A stretch of DNA of 10,985 nucleotides from Mycobacteriaceae bacterium (GTDB taxonomy: Bacteria > Actinomycetota > Actinomycetes > Mycobacteriales > Mycobacteriaceae), in assembly GCA_013362555.1 (NCBI GenBank), contig JABFVX010000280.1, positions 1 through 10,985 of the forward strand, written 5' to 3'. The notes under the pieces were generated by a model, which did no database searches, had not been told where the DNA came from, and worked only from the letters and a program-made list of their open reading frames with translations. The translations under genes and the position numbers were made by a program. Positions 5,900-10,985 of this stretch are shown in pieces. How positions within the stretch are numbered: the stretch's first letter is position 1; the number at the start of each line of letters is the position of its first letter.

Positions 5900-6346
5900 C
5901 TACTGCGCGCCCGCGTCGTCGAGGGCGCGTTCGACGAGGCGGGCGGAGCCCTGGGCGACGGCGCACAGGACCGGCTCGGCCGCGGAATCGCCGGTCTCGG
6001 CATAGATTTCGCAGTTCACCACGGCCTGGCGGCGGGTGGACCCGGTGACCGTGGCGACGGCGCGCAGCCGCGTGCCCGCGCCGGGGCGCAGGTAGGTGAC
6101 GGTGAACCCGCCGGTGAGGACGTTGGGCCCGAGCACCGTGCCCGCGGCGAAGGTCAGGGCGTTGTCGGCCAGGTAGGACAGCACTCCGCCGTGCACGTAG
6201 CCGAACTGCTGGCTCAGCTCCGGGCGGACCGGAACGACCAGTGTGGCCGAGCCGCCCCCGAAGCGTGTGATCTCGGTGCCGACCAACTGAGCGAACGGCT
6301 GGGCGGCGAGCACCTGCCTGGCCAAGTCGAGCGTGAGCGCTGCCAT
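5900..6346 (-). CDS. PaaI-family hotdog-fold thioesterase
   Basis: A 148-residue protein with the hotdog thioesterase core. The central segment QQFGYVHGGVLSYLADNAL has the HGG motif (52-54) and the acidic residue D61 on the following helix, as in PaaI-type enzymes. Strands such as GGFTVTYLRPGAGTRLRAVA follow the usual pattern. These enzymes hydrolyse aryl- or acyl-CoA thioesters in the cytosol as multimers, and the substrate is often a phenylacetate or fatty-acid intermediate; here no pathway genes identify it. There is no SD, but TATGCT ends 6 nt before the ATG on the minus strand, so the transcript is probably leaderless. The -35 region falls in the 70-bp palindrome. A 39-residue gene follows 35 nt after the stop. 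Confidence 0.9.
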   Translation of the reverse strand: MAALTLDLARQVLAAQPFAQLVGTEITRFGGGSATLVVPVRPELSQQFGYVHGGVLSYLADNALTFAAGTVLGPNVLTGGFTVTYLRPGAGTRLRAVATVTGSTRRQAVVNCEIYAETGDSAAEPVLCAVAQGSARLVERALDDAGAQ

Positions 6347-6352
6347 GGCGAC

Positions 6353-6358
6353 AGCATA
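6353..6358 (-). promoter_or_regulatory. Probable -10 box of a leaderless thioesterase promoter
   Basis: On the minus strand TATGCT (TANNNT) ends 6 nt before ATG 6346. The expected -35 position (about 6376-6381) lies inside the 70-bp palindrome, so that palindrome may also influence this promoter. Confidence 0.5.
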
Positions 6359-6367
6359 GGTCGCTCG

Positions 6368-6437
6368 GACCTCACACCCGTACCGCGCGTCTACACCCGC
6401 AGCTGCGGGTGTAGACGCGCGGTACGGGTGTGAGGTC
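6368..6437. terminator. Perfect 70-bp palindrome with no spacer, probable terminator
   Basis: The 35-nt arms 6368-6402 and 6403-6437 are exact reverse complements with nothing between them; I compared them base by base. The right end overlaps two bases of the stop codon (6436-6438) of the binding-protein gene, and the left end lies 10 nt from the thioesterase -10 box. A terminator for the upstream gene is the simplest role. It is longer than the other palindromes here and unrelated to them in sequence. Confidence 0.7.
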
Positions 6438-7998
6438 AGCCGGGTTGGCAGGTGACGGGGTTGGTCAGTTCCTGGCAGGGGAGGTTGCCGTGGGCGCGGA
6501 TGACGTCGCGGCCGACCTGGTTGGTCAGGTAGCGCAGGAACGCCGCGGCCGGGGAATTGGCGGGGAGTTCACCGTGGGTGTAGGCGTATTCGGTGTCCCA
6601 GTACGGGTATGCGCCGTGCACGGCGTCGTCGCGGGTCGCGGCGTGGCCGTCGATGCGCACGGCCGCGGTGCCGTCGCGGTGCGCCGCGCCCAGCTCGACG
6701 TAGCCGAGCGCACCCGGGGTGCGGGCGACGGTGCCGAGCACGTCGGCGGTCGTCGCCAGCTCACATCGCGGCGGGGCCGCCGCGGCCGGGTCGGCGACGC
6801 TGAGGCAGTCGAGCGAGTTGGGCGGCGCCTCCCACCGGTCGCCGAGAATCCGGTGTTGGAAGGTCTGGCGCGTGCCCGAACCCGGGTTGCGGCTGACGAG
6901 CCGGACCGGCACGTCGCGGCCGCCGAGTTGGCGCCAGTTGGTGACCCGACCGGCATACAGGTCGACGATCTGGGCGCGGGTCAGATCGGCGATGCCCGCA
7001 TCGCGATTGGCAATCAAGGTGAACAGCGTGAACGCAATCGGGCGGGGCAGCAGGAGCGGATAGCCGTCGCGCTTCGGGCCGTCGGAGATGGAGACCAGAT
7101 CGGGCACCGGCGAGTGCGCGCGGCCCGACTCGTCGAGGCGGCGCAGACCGAGATCGCTGCCCTGGAACTGGAAGTCGAAGCTCATGTCCGGGCACGACGT
7201 GCGGTAGGTGCGGGCCGCTTCCTCAAGTACCGGCGCGAAGGCAGTCGATCCGGTGAGCGTCAGATGCCCGGCGCCGCAGTCCAGAGACGCGGGATCCTGG
7301 CGCAGGGTGTCGACGATGAGCTGCGCCGCGATGACGGCCACCAGGAACGCGATCAGCGCGAGCGAACGTGCGGTCGGGCCGGTGCGGCTGGCGGTCTCGT
7401 GTACCCGCCCGCCCTTGATCCTGCCTTCGACCTGCGGCGGCGGGTATTCGCCTGAGCCGGTGGAGCGTTCCAGGATCGCCAGGATCTTGTAGTGGTCGGC
7501 CCGGTTGAGCGGAACCCGCGGCAGGTCGATGATGCCGCAGGAGCGGTCCGCGGCCTCGCGCACTCCCACCCCGGACGCGCTGTTGAGGCTGGTGTCGAGG
7601 CCGGGATCGCTGAGTTCGGTGACCGCCATCCCGATCACTCTGCGCTGTGGGAACTTCACGCACAGCCCGGCCGGAACTCCCTCGAGCACCCGGTAGTCGT
7701 GCTCGTCGACGGTGGTGGCGCCGTCGTTCTCGATGCGCAGCAACACGATCGACAGATCGCCGAGCTGGGCACCGGGTTCGGGGCGCAGCTGCGTGAGCAC
7801 CCCGGCGTGGGCGGACTCGACCTCACCGGTGACCGGAGTGTCCATCTGAATCCGGTAGCCCAGCCGTTTGCGTCCGACCAGGACGAACTCCCAGAAGAAG
7901 GCGACGAGCGGCACGACGATACCGAGCACCGAGACGACCAGCCCGAGCGGAAACTCTTCCACCAGCGCATTCAACGCGCGAACCAGTCTCTGTCGCAA
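6436..7998 (-). CDS. Two-TM protein with C-terminal PstS-like phosphate-binding domain
   Basis: A 520-residue protein. Parts in order: a first membrane segment (about 17-41); a soluble region (about 45-210) with beta-rich stretches such as LSIVLLRIENDGATTV; a second membrane segment (212-229); and a substrate-binding domain (245-520). The last has LTLTGSTAFAPVLEE (246-260), TNWRQLGG (353-360) and the phosphate-loop-like RNPGSGTRQTF (370-380), as in PstS-type proteins. Six Cys (241, 269, 398, 412, 508, 517) lie in or next to this domain, fitting disulfides outside the cell. The basic RKR after TM1 and basic residues before TM2 suggest a cytoplasmic middle region. No permease or ATPase is adjacent, so it may sense rather than transport. 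The start is uncertain: TTG 7996-7998 has no SD; GTG at codon 13 is possible. Confidence 0.75.
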   Translation of the reverse strand: MRQRLVRALNALVEEFPLGLVVSVLGIVVPLVAFFWEFVLVGRKRLGYRIQMDTPVTGEVESAHAGVLTQLRPEPGAQLGDLSIVLLRIENDGATTVDEHDYRVLEGVPAGLCVKFPQRRVIGMAVTELSDPGLDTSLNSASGVGVREAADRSCGIIDLPRVPLNRADHYKILAILERSTGSGEYPPPQVEGRIKGGRVHETASRTGPTARSLALIAFLVAVIAAQLIVDTLRQDPASLDCGAGHLTLTGSTAFAPVLEEAARTYRTSCPDMSFDFQFQGSDLGLRRLDESGRAHSPVPDLVSISDGPKRDGYPLLLPRPIAFTLFTLIANRDAGIADLTRAQIVDLYAGRVTNWRQLGGRDVPVRLVSRNPGSGTRQTFQHRILGDRWEAPPNSLDCLSVADPAAAAPPRCELATTADVLGTVARTPGALGYVELGAAHRDGTAAVRIDGHAATRDDAVHGAYPYWDTEYAYTHGELPANSPAAAFLRYLTNQVGRDVIRAHGNLPCQELTNPVTCQPG

Positions 7999-8073
7999 CC
8001 GAATTGACCGACCGTGCCAAACACTTTCGCCTGCTGTTCAGCGCCCGTTCACGCAATCGCGTCCCGCGAACTT

Positions 8074-8122
8074 CCAGAATGACCCGTGACGTGCGGTCAC
8101 CGCACGTCACGGGTCATTCTGG
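8074..8122. terminator. Palindrome-family copy C, perfect hairpin terminator
   Basis: Arms 8074-8097 and 8099-8122 are perfect 24-nt reverse complements around one base (8098). It contains the full core GAATGACCCGTGACGTGC. It ends 9 nt before the NmrA stop (8132-8134, minus strand), so it probably terminates that gene. The rest of the gap (7999-8073) shows nothing I recognise beyond the possible promoter of the PstS-like gene. Confidence 0.8.
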
Positions 8123-8131
8123 CGAGAAGGT

Positions 8132-9016
8132 TCACGGGCGCCAGTTGGTGGTGCGGAGCCAGGTTTCCAGGGACTCGAGGCCGGGGTGGGCGGCCCGCAG
8201 GGCGTCGATGTCGATCGAGGAGTCCGGGTGGGAGTTGAAGAACTCGAACATCCTGGCCACATGCTCGTCGAAAGCGCGGACGGCGTCCAGCGGCACGACG
8301 TTGCTGCGGGCGGGCATGCCGGCGACGCGGCCCATGGTGTCGGCGATCTGCGGCGGCGTGAGCCGGTCGCCCGCGATAGGCACGGTCCGGCCGCGGAACT
8401 GCCCGGGCTGGGCGAAGGCCAGGGCGGCGAACGCACCGATGTCGTCGGTGGAGATCAGCTGCACCGGAATGTCGGCTTGCACAGCGAGATTGAGGTTCAG
8501 GACGCTGTCCTGCACGATCGTGCGGTTGAGGTTGACGAAGTTGTCCATGAAGAACGTCGGACGCAGCACCGTCGCGGGCAGGGCGGCGGCGCGGATCTGC
8601 GCCTCGATGTGCTCTTTGGCGGCGTAGTAGGGCACGCCGGAGTCCTGGCCCGCGCCTGACAGCGACGTGTACACGACATGTTCCACTCCGGAGTCCGCGG
8701 CGGCCGCCACAGCGGCAGTGCCGCGGCGGGTTTCGGCGGCGATTCCCGCGTCGGTGATGTTGGCGCCCTCCATCATGGTCAGCATCAGGAACACGCCGTA
8801 GGCGCCGTCCATGGCCTTGCGCACCGACTCGACGTCGTCGAGGTCGCCCGACACCAGCCCGGCCCCGGCGGCGTGCAGTTTCTGTGCAGCCTCCGACTGC
8901 GGGCTGCGGACGAAAGCGTTGACCTCCCAGCCCTGACGCAGCAGGTGGCGGGTGGTGGCGCGGCCCTGCTGGCCAGTCGCTCCGATAACCAGGACGGGTC
9001 CCTTGGCGGTGCTCAT
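8132..9016 (-). CDS. NmrA-like NAD(P)-binding protein (atypical SDR)
   Basis: A 294-residue atypical short-chain dehydrogenase/reductase. GATGQQG (12-18) after VLVI is the dinucleotide-binding loop, and R37 in FVRSPQ lies where NADPH-preferring members hold the phosphate. GDLDD (57-61) and VVYTSLSGAG (114-123) are typical. A YxxxK-type pair (Y130, K134) is present, so catalysis is possible, although NmrA/HSCARG proteins can instead be redox sensors. TVLRPTFFMDNF (149-160) is a hallmark of the group. GAGGAG lies about 6 nt before the ATG at 9014-9016. It is transcribed divergently from an MmyB-type regulator, a common pairing of such regulators with SDR genes, so it is probably that regulator's target. 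Confidence 0.9.
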   Translation of the reverse strand: MSTAKGPVLVIGATGQQGRATTRHLLRQGWEVNAFVRSPQSEAAQKLHAAGAGLVSGDLDDVESVRKAMDGAYGVFLMLTMMEGANITDAGIAAETRRGTAAVAAAADSGVEHVVYTSLSGAGQDSGVPYYAAKEHIEAQIRAAALPATVLRPTFFMDNFVNLNRTIVQDSVLNLNLAVQADIPVQLISTDDIGAFAALAFAQPGQFRGRTVPIAGDRLTPPQIADTMGRVAGMPARSNVVPLDAVRAFDEHVARMFEFFNSHPDSSIDIDALRAAHPGLESLETWLRTTNWRP

Positions 9017-9035
9017 GTCATGCTCCTCGTGTTGG

Positions 9036-9052
9036 TGAACCGGAGTGGTTCA
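9036..9052. promoter_or_regulatory. Candidate operator near the NmrA gene start
   Basis: TGAACC (9036-9041), 5 nt (GGAGT), GGTTCA (9047-9052). It lies about 20 nt upstream of the NmrA start codon, between the SD and a possible -10 box TAACGT (minus strand, 9071-9066). A repressor bound here would block the minus transcript. Confidence 0.4.
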
Positions 9053-9094
9053 TCTGTTGGGAACGACGTTAGGGACTCGCATCCGCGTGGTCCT

Positions 9095-9112
9095 GGTAGC
9101 AATCGTGCTACC
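9095..9112. promoter_or_regulatory. Perfect 7-4-7 dyad upstream of the MmyB-type regulator, candidate operator
   Basis: GGTAGCA-ATCG-TGCTACC is a perfect 18-bp dyad ending 15 nt before ATG 9128, next to the SD. Position and symmetry suggest autoregulation by the adjacent regulator or control of both divergent promoters. Confidence 0.5.
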
Positions 9113-9127
9113 CACGAAGGGAATTCG

Positions 9128-9934
9128 ATGGGCGCCTCACAGCGGGCCGAGCTGGCCGCCTTCCTGAAGGCGCAGCGGGCGCGGCTGCGGCCCGCCGACG
9201 TGGGCCTGCCCGACGATGTGGAACCAGGCCGCCGCCGCACGCCCGGTCTGCGTCGCGAGGAAGTCGCCGAGCTGGCCGGACTGAGCCTGACCTGGTACAC
9301 GTGGCTCGAGCAGGGCCGCAGGATAGCGGCCAGCCCACAAGTGGTGGCCGCGCTTGCGCGGGCACTGAAACTCGATGCCGACGCCCACGGGCATTTGCGC
9401 AGGCTCGCGGGCCTGGCCGACCCGGCGGGCGCCGAACAGATCGGCGCGGAGACGCGCAGGCTGCAGCGCCTCGTCGACGCGATGCTGCCCAACCTGGCTG
9501 TCGTCCATGACGCGGCCTTCGATTTCGTGGTCTGGAACACCGCCTTCGCGACGGTGCGCGCGAATCCGGCCGAGCTGCCCGCCGATCGACGAAATCTGTT
9601 GTGGCTTATGTTTACCGACGAGCGGACGCGTACGGTGATGCCGCGCTGGGAAGCGGCCGCGCGAGCCATCCTCAGTCAGTTTCGCGCCACCGTGGGCGGG
9701 CGCCCCGACGATGCCCGTCTGGCCGCGCTGGTGGCCGACCTCAGTGCGGCCAGCCCCGAATTCCGGGCGTGGTGGGCCGAATACCGTGTGCAGCAGTTCC
9801 GCCCGGTGACCATCGACCTGGACCATCCTGACCTCGGCCCGGTGAACCTGGACCTCTACCAGTTGCGCCTGGTCGAGAACCCGGACCTGCTGCTGGTGGT
9901 TCAGGTCCCTACGGCCCAAACCGTTCCGGAATGA
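9128..9934 (+). CDS. HTH regulator with MmyB-like ligand-binding domain
   Basis: A 268-residue regulator starting at ATG 9128, with GAAGGG (9116-9121) as SD. The XRE-type HTH spans about residues 36-66, with the characteristic GLRREEVAELAGLSLTWYT block (40-58) and LEQGRRIAAS. Residues about 110-262 match the PAS-like MmyB ligand-binding domain, including VVWNTAFA (134-141) and NLLWLMFTD (156-164). From established knowledge this family is common in actinomycetes, often sits next to short-chain dehydrogenase genes, and one structure had a fatty-acid-like ligand. Here it is divergent from the NmrA-like gene with 111 bp between starts. Its last six codons and stop fall in the left arm of palindrome copy D. 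Confidence 0.92.
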   Translation: MGASQRAELAAFLKAQRARLRPADVGLPDDVEPGRRRTPGLRREEVAELAGLSLTWYTWLEQGRRIAASPQVVAALARALKLDADAHGHLRRLAGLADPAGAEQIGAETRRLQRLVDAMLPNLAVVHDAAFDFVVWNTAFATVRANPAELPADRRNLLWLMFTDERTRTVMPRWEAAARAILSQFRATVGGRPDDARLAALVADLSAASPEFRAWWAEYRVQQFRPVTIDLDHPDLGPVNLDLYQLRLVENPDLLLVVQVPTAQTVPE

Positions 9935-10082
9935 CCCGTGACGTGAGTGGCGCTGTTCGCCGTCTCACAGCGCTGTGTTGAATGGCGCTGTTCGCGAGGC
10001 CCTGCGGTGTTACGCAAGCTGCCTCCTCGGGCCGCCGTCTCACAGCGCGAAACGCACGTCACGGTTCACTCCGGAAGGGTTT
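9918..10082. terminator. Palindrome-family copy D, split by a 109-bp repeat-bearing segment
   Basis: 28-nt arms at 9918-9945 and 10055-10082 are reverse complements with three mismatches and carry the same GAATGACCCGTGACGTG core as the other copies. Between them lie 109 bp (9946-10054). The left arm holds the stop of the MmyB-type gene, the right arm the stop and last codons of the XRE-cupin gene, so the element sits exactly between two convergent genes. It may act as a bidirectional terminator. Confidence 0.6.
9948..10048 (+). repeat. Internally repeated unit inside palindrome copy D
   Basis: TGGCGCTGTTCGC occurs at 9948-9960 and 9983-9995, and CGCCGTCTCACAGCGC at 9958-9973 and 10033-10048. 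The first unit (9948-9973) joins the two motifs through a shared CGC; in the second (9983-10048) about 37 extra bp separate them. Each unit can form a GCGCTGT/ACAGCGC stem. This is best explained by duplication with a later deletion or insertion at CGC. Confidence 0.7.
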
Positions 10083-10658
10083 CTCCTTGGGGCGGGCGCG
10101 CAGGTGGGCACGTTCGCCTTGTTTGCCGAAGAGGCTGAGGAGCTCGACCGGCTCGGGGCCCGCGGCATCGAACCAGTGTGGGACTCGGGTGTCGAACTCC
10201 GCGGCTTCGCCCGGTGTGAGCACCATGTCGTGGTCGCCGAGGACGAGCCGGAGCCGGCCGTTGAGGACGTACATCCACTCGTAGCCCTCGTGGGTCTTCG
10301 GGTCGGGCCGCCGAGGTTCCGCGGTGGCGGGGATGACCAGTTTGTATGCCTGCACGCCGCCGGCGCGGCGGGTGAGCGGGATCATCGTCATGCCGAACCG
10401 CGTGATCGGGCGCGCGTGCACCCGGGGATCGCCGGTCATGGGCGCGTCGACGAGTTCGTCGAGGGTGACGCCGTGCGCGCGGGCCAGCGGGAGCAGCTGT
10501 TCCAGGGTGGGCCTGCGGGCGCCGGACTCCAGTCGGGACAGCGTGCTGACCGAAATGCCCGTCGCATCGGACAATTCGGCCAGCGTCGTGTCGCGCTGCT
10601 TGCGCAGGGTGCGCAGCCGGGGGCCGACTGCGTCGAGCGCCCGGTCGGTGTCGTCCAT
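10059..10658 (-). CDS. XRE-family regulator with C-terminal cupin sensor domain
   Basis: A 199-residue regulator from ATG 10656-10658. The HTH spans about 12-66, with LAELSDATGISVSTLSRLES (26-45) and RRPTLEQLLPLARAHGVTLDELV. Residues about 120-180 form a cupin: KTHEGYEWMYVLNGRLRLVL (121-140), then LTPGEAAEFDTRVPHWF with the second His (H161). Such proteins sense a small ligand or metal and usually repress an adjacent operon. The frame stays open to 10715 with another ATG at 10674-10676; I prefer 10658 because the operator-like half-sites then lie upstream rather than in coding sequence, though no start has a strong SD. It diverges from a flavoprotein gene, its probable target. Its last eight codons and stop are inside palindrome copy D. 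Confidence 0.88.
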   Translation of the reverse strand: MDDTDRALDAVGPRLRTLRKQRDTTLAELSDATGISVSTLSRLESGARRPTLEQLLPLARAHGVTLDELVDAPMTGDPRVHARPITRFGMTMIPLTRRAGGVQAYKLVIPATAEPRRPDPKTHEGYEWMYVLNGRLRLVLGDHDMVLTPGEAAEFDTRVPHWFDAAGPEPVELLSLFGKQGERAHLRARPKEKPFRSEP

Positions 10659-10666
10659 GTGCACAC

Positions 10667-10693
10667 TTTGCCACATCGGCAAATATGCTTGCC
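10667..10693. promoter_or_regulatory. Three alternating half-sites between divergent genes, candidate operator
   Basis: TTTGCC (10667-10672), GGCAAA (10678-10683) and TTGCC (10689-10693) form one 6-5-6 dyad plus a third half-site. The first and third are 21 bp apart, two helical turns. It begins 9 nt upstream of the cupin-regulator ATG and overlaps the proposed -10 box of the flavoprotein gene, so one repressor could control both directions. Confidence 0.6.
10684..10689 (+). promoter_or_regulatory. Possible -10 box for the flavoprotein gene
   Basis: TATGCT (TANNNT) sits between the second and third half-sites and overlaps the third by one base. It predicts a start near 10696, leaving a 5' leader of about 45 nt that holds a strong SD. 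The -35 region is weak. Confidence 0.35.
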
Positions 10694-10740
10694 GAAATCG
10701 TTCGGTGTTCGGCACGGTTGCGGTCGAGGAGGTGGTCAGG

Positions 10741-10985
10741 GTGACCGATCAGATGGATGTGGTGGTCGTCGGCGGCGGCGCCGCCGGGTTGAACGGCGCG
10801 CTGATGCTGGCGCGGATGCGGCGGCGGGTGCTGGTGGTGGATGCGGGCGCGCCGCGCAATGCCCCGGCGCACGGTGTGCACGGCCTGCTCGCCCGCGACG
10901 GAATGCCGCCCGCCGAGCTGCTGGAACGCGGCCGCGCGGAGGTCCGCGGCTACGGCGGCAGCCTCGTCGAGGGGGAGGTCGCGGC
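10741..10985 (+). CDS. Thioredoxin reductase-like NAD(P)/FAD-dependent oxidoreductase (3' truncated)
   Basis: The frame starts at GTG 10741, with GAGGAGG near 10726-10732 as SD, and runs off the window after 81 codons. The N-terminus DVVVVGGGAAGLNGALMLAR (residues 6-25) is a classic FAD-binding GxGxxG Rossmann loop, and VLVVDAGAPRNAPAHGVHG holds the acidic residue at the end of beta 2. The segment LLARDGMPPAELLERGRAEV is typical of small thioredoxin-reductase-like flavoproteins. The second nucleotide-binding domain and any redox Cys pair lie outside the window, so disulfide reductase activity cannot be judged. Divergence from an XRE-cupin regulator across a candidate operator suggests that regulator controls it. 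Confidence 0.85.
   Translation, partial: MTDQMDVVVVGGGAAGLNGALMLARMRRRVLVVDAGAPRNAPAHGVHGLLARDGMPPAELLERGRAEVRGYGGSLVEGEVA

Noticed and set aside
6430..7455. 341-codon plus-strand frame opposite the PstS-like gene
   Set aside because: No domain, biased composition, and it begins inside the 70-bp palindrome.
6436..7998. Calling the locus a phosphate uptake (pst) operon
   Set aside because: No permease, ATPase or PhoU gene is present and the protein lacks a lipoprotein signal.
9948..10048. CRISPR-like array
   Set aside because: There are only two copies of each motif, of unequal spacing, and no cas genes; the repeats are short and form hairpins.
9947..10284. Small plus-strand frames over the split palindrome
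   Set aside because: No convincing SD, they run antisense into the XRE-cupin gene, and the region is better explained by repeats.
10066..10881. 271-codon minus-strand frame across the divergent gap
   Set aside because: It runs across the SD and start of the flavoprotein gene and is a His/Arg/Pro-rich shadow of the XRE-cupin gene.

Overview
The window reads as chromosomal DNA from a high-GC actinomycete. The gene content, the GTG starts and the probable leaderless promoters fit the mycolic-acid group, most likely Nocardia; this is inferred from style, since no marker gene is present. I see no mobile element, CRISPR array, rRNA or tRNA. The content is ordinary accessory-type metabolism: transcription regulators, each next to one enzyme gene, a membrane transporter and a few small or poorly known proteins.

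Layout. 1-520 (+): the C-terminal end of an unrecognised Pro-rich protein, then a small glycine-zipper membrane protein. 646-2246 (+): an apparent two-gene operon of a diaminopentanoate-dehydrogenase-like oxidoreductase and a carboxymuconolactone-decarboxylase-like protein. 2378-3451 (+): an AI-2E/PerM-family membrane protein. 3465-5127 (-): a cysteine hydrolase (isochorismatase fold) preceded by a GlxA-type DJ-1/AraC regulator. 5215-5622 (-): a MerR regulator with a textbook 19-bp-spacer promoter. 5745-7998 (-): a 39-residue peptide, a hotdog thioesterase and a 520-residue two-TM protein ending in a PstS-like binding domain. 8132-9016 (-) and 9128-9934 (+): a divergent NmrA-like oxidoreductase and MmyB-type regulator. 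10059-10658 (-) and 10741-end (+): a divergent XRE-cupin regulator and thioredoxin-reductase-like flavoprotein.

The most unusual content lies between the genes. Four gene ends (529-578, 2247-2299, 8074-8122, 9918-10082) carry copies of one palindrome family built on GAATGACCCGTGACGTGC and its complement. A relative lies at 5691-5726, and two unrelated long palindromes lie at 3450-3492 and 6368-6437. The last is a perfect 70-bp palindrome with no spacer. They probably act as terminators without a U-tract, and several run into the stop codons or last codons of the neighbouring genes. The copy at 9918-10082 is split by 109 bp that contain an internally repeated unit.

Several regulators have plausible operators next to them: a 7-4-7 dyad in the MerR promoter, a 7-4-7 and a 6-5-6 dyad between the NmrA and MmyB genes, and three alternating half-sites between the XRE-cupin and flavoprotein genes. 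Three genes (646, 2378, and 6346 on the minus strand) have a TANNNT hexamer 6-7 nt before the start codon and no Shine-Dalgarno, so they are probably leaderless. I did not find a clear, wholly new multi-gene system. The best leads are the palindrome family, the 39-residue peptide, the two-TM binding protein and the small glycine-zipper protein.
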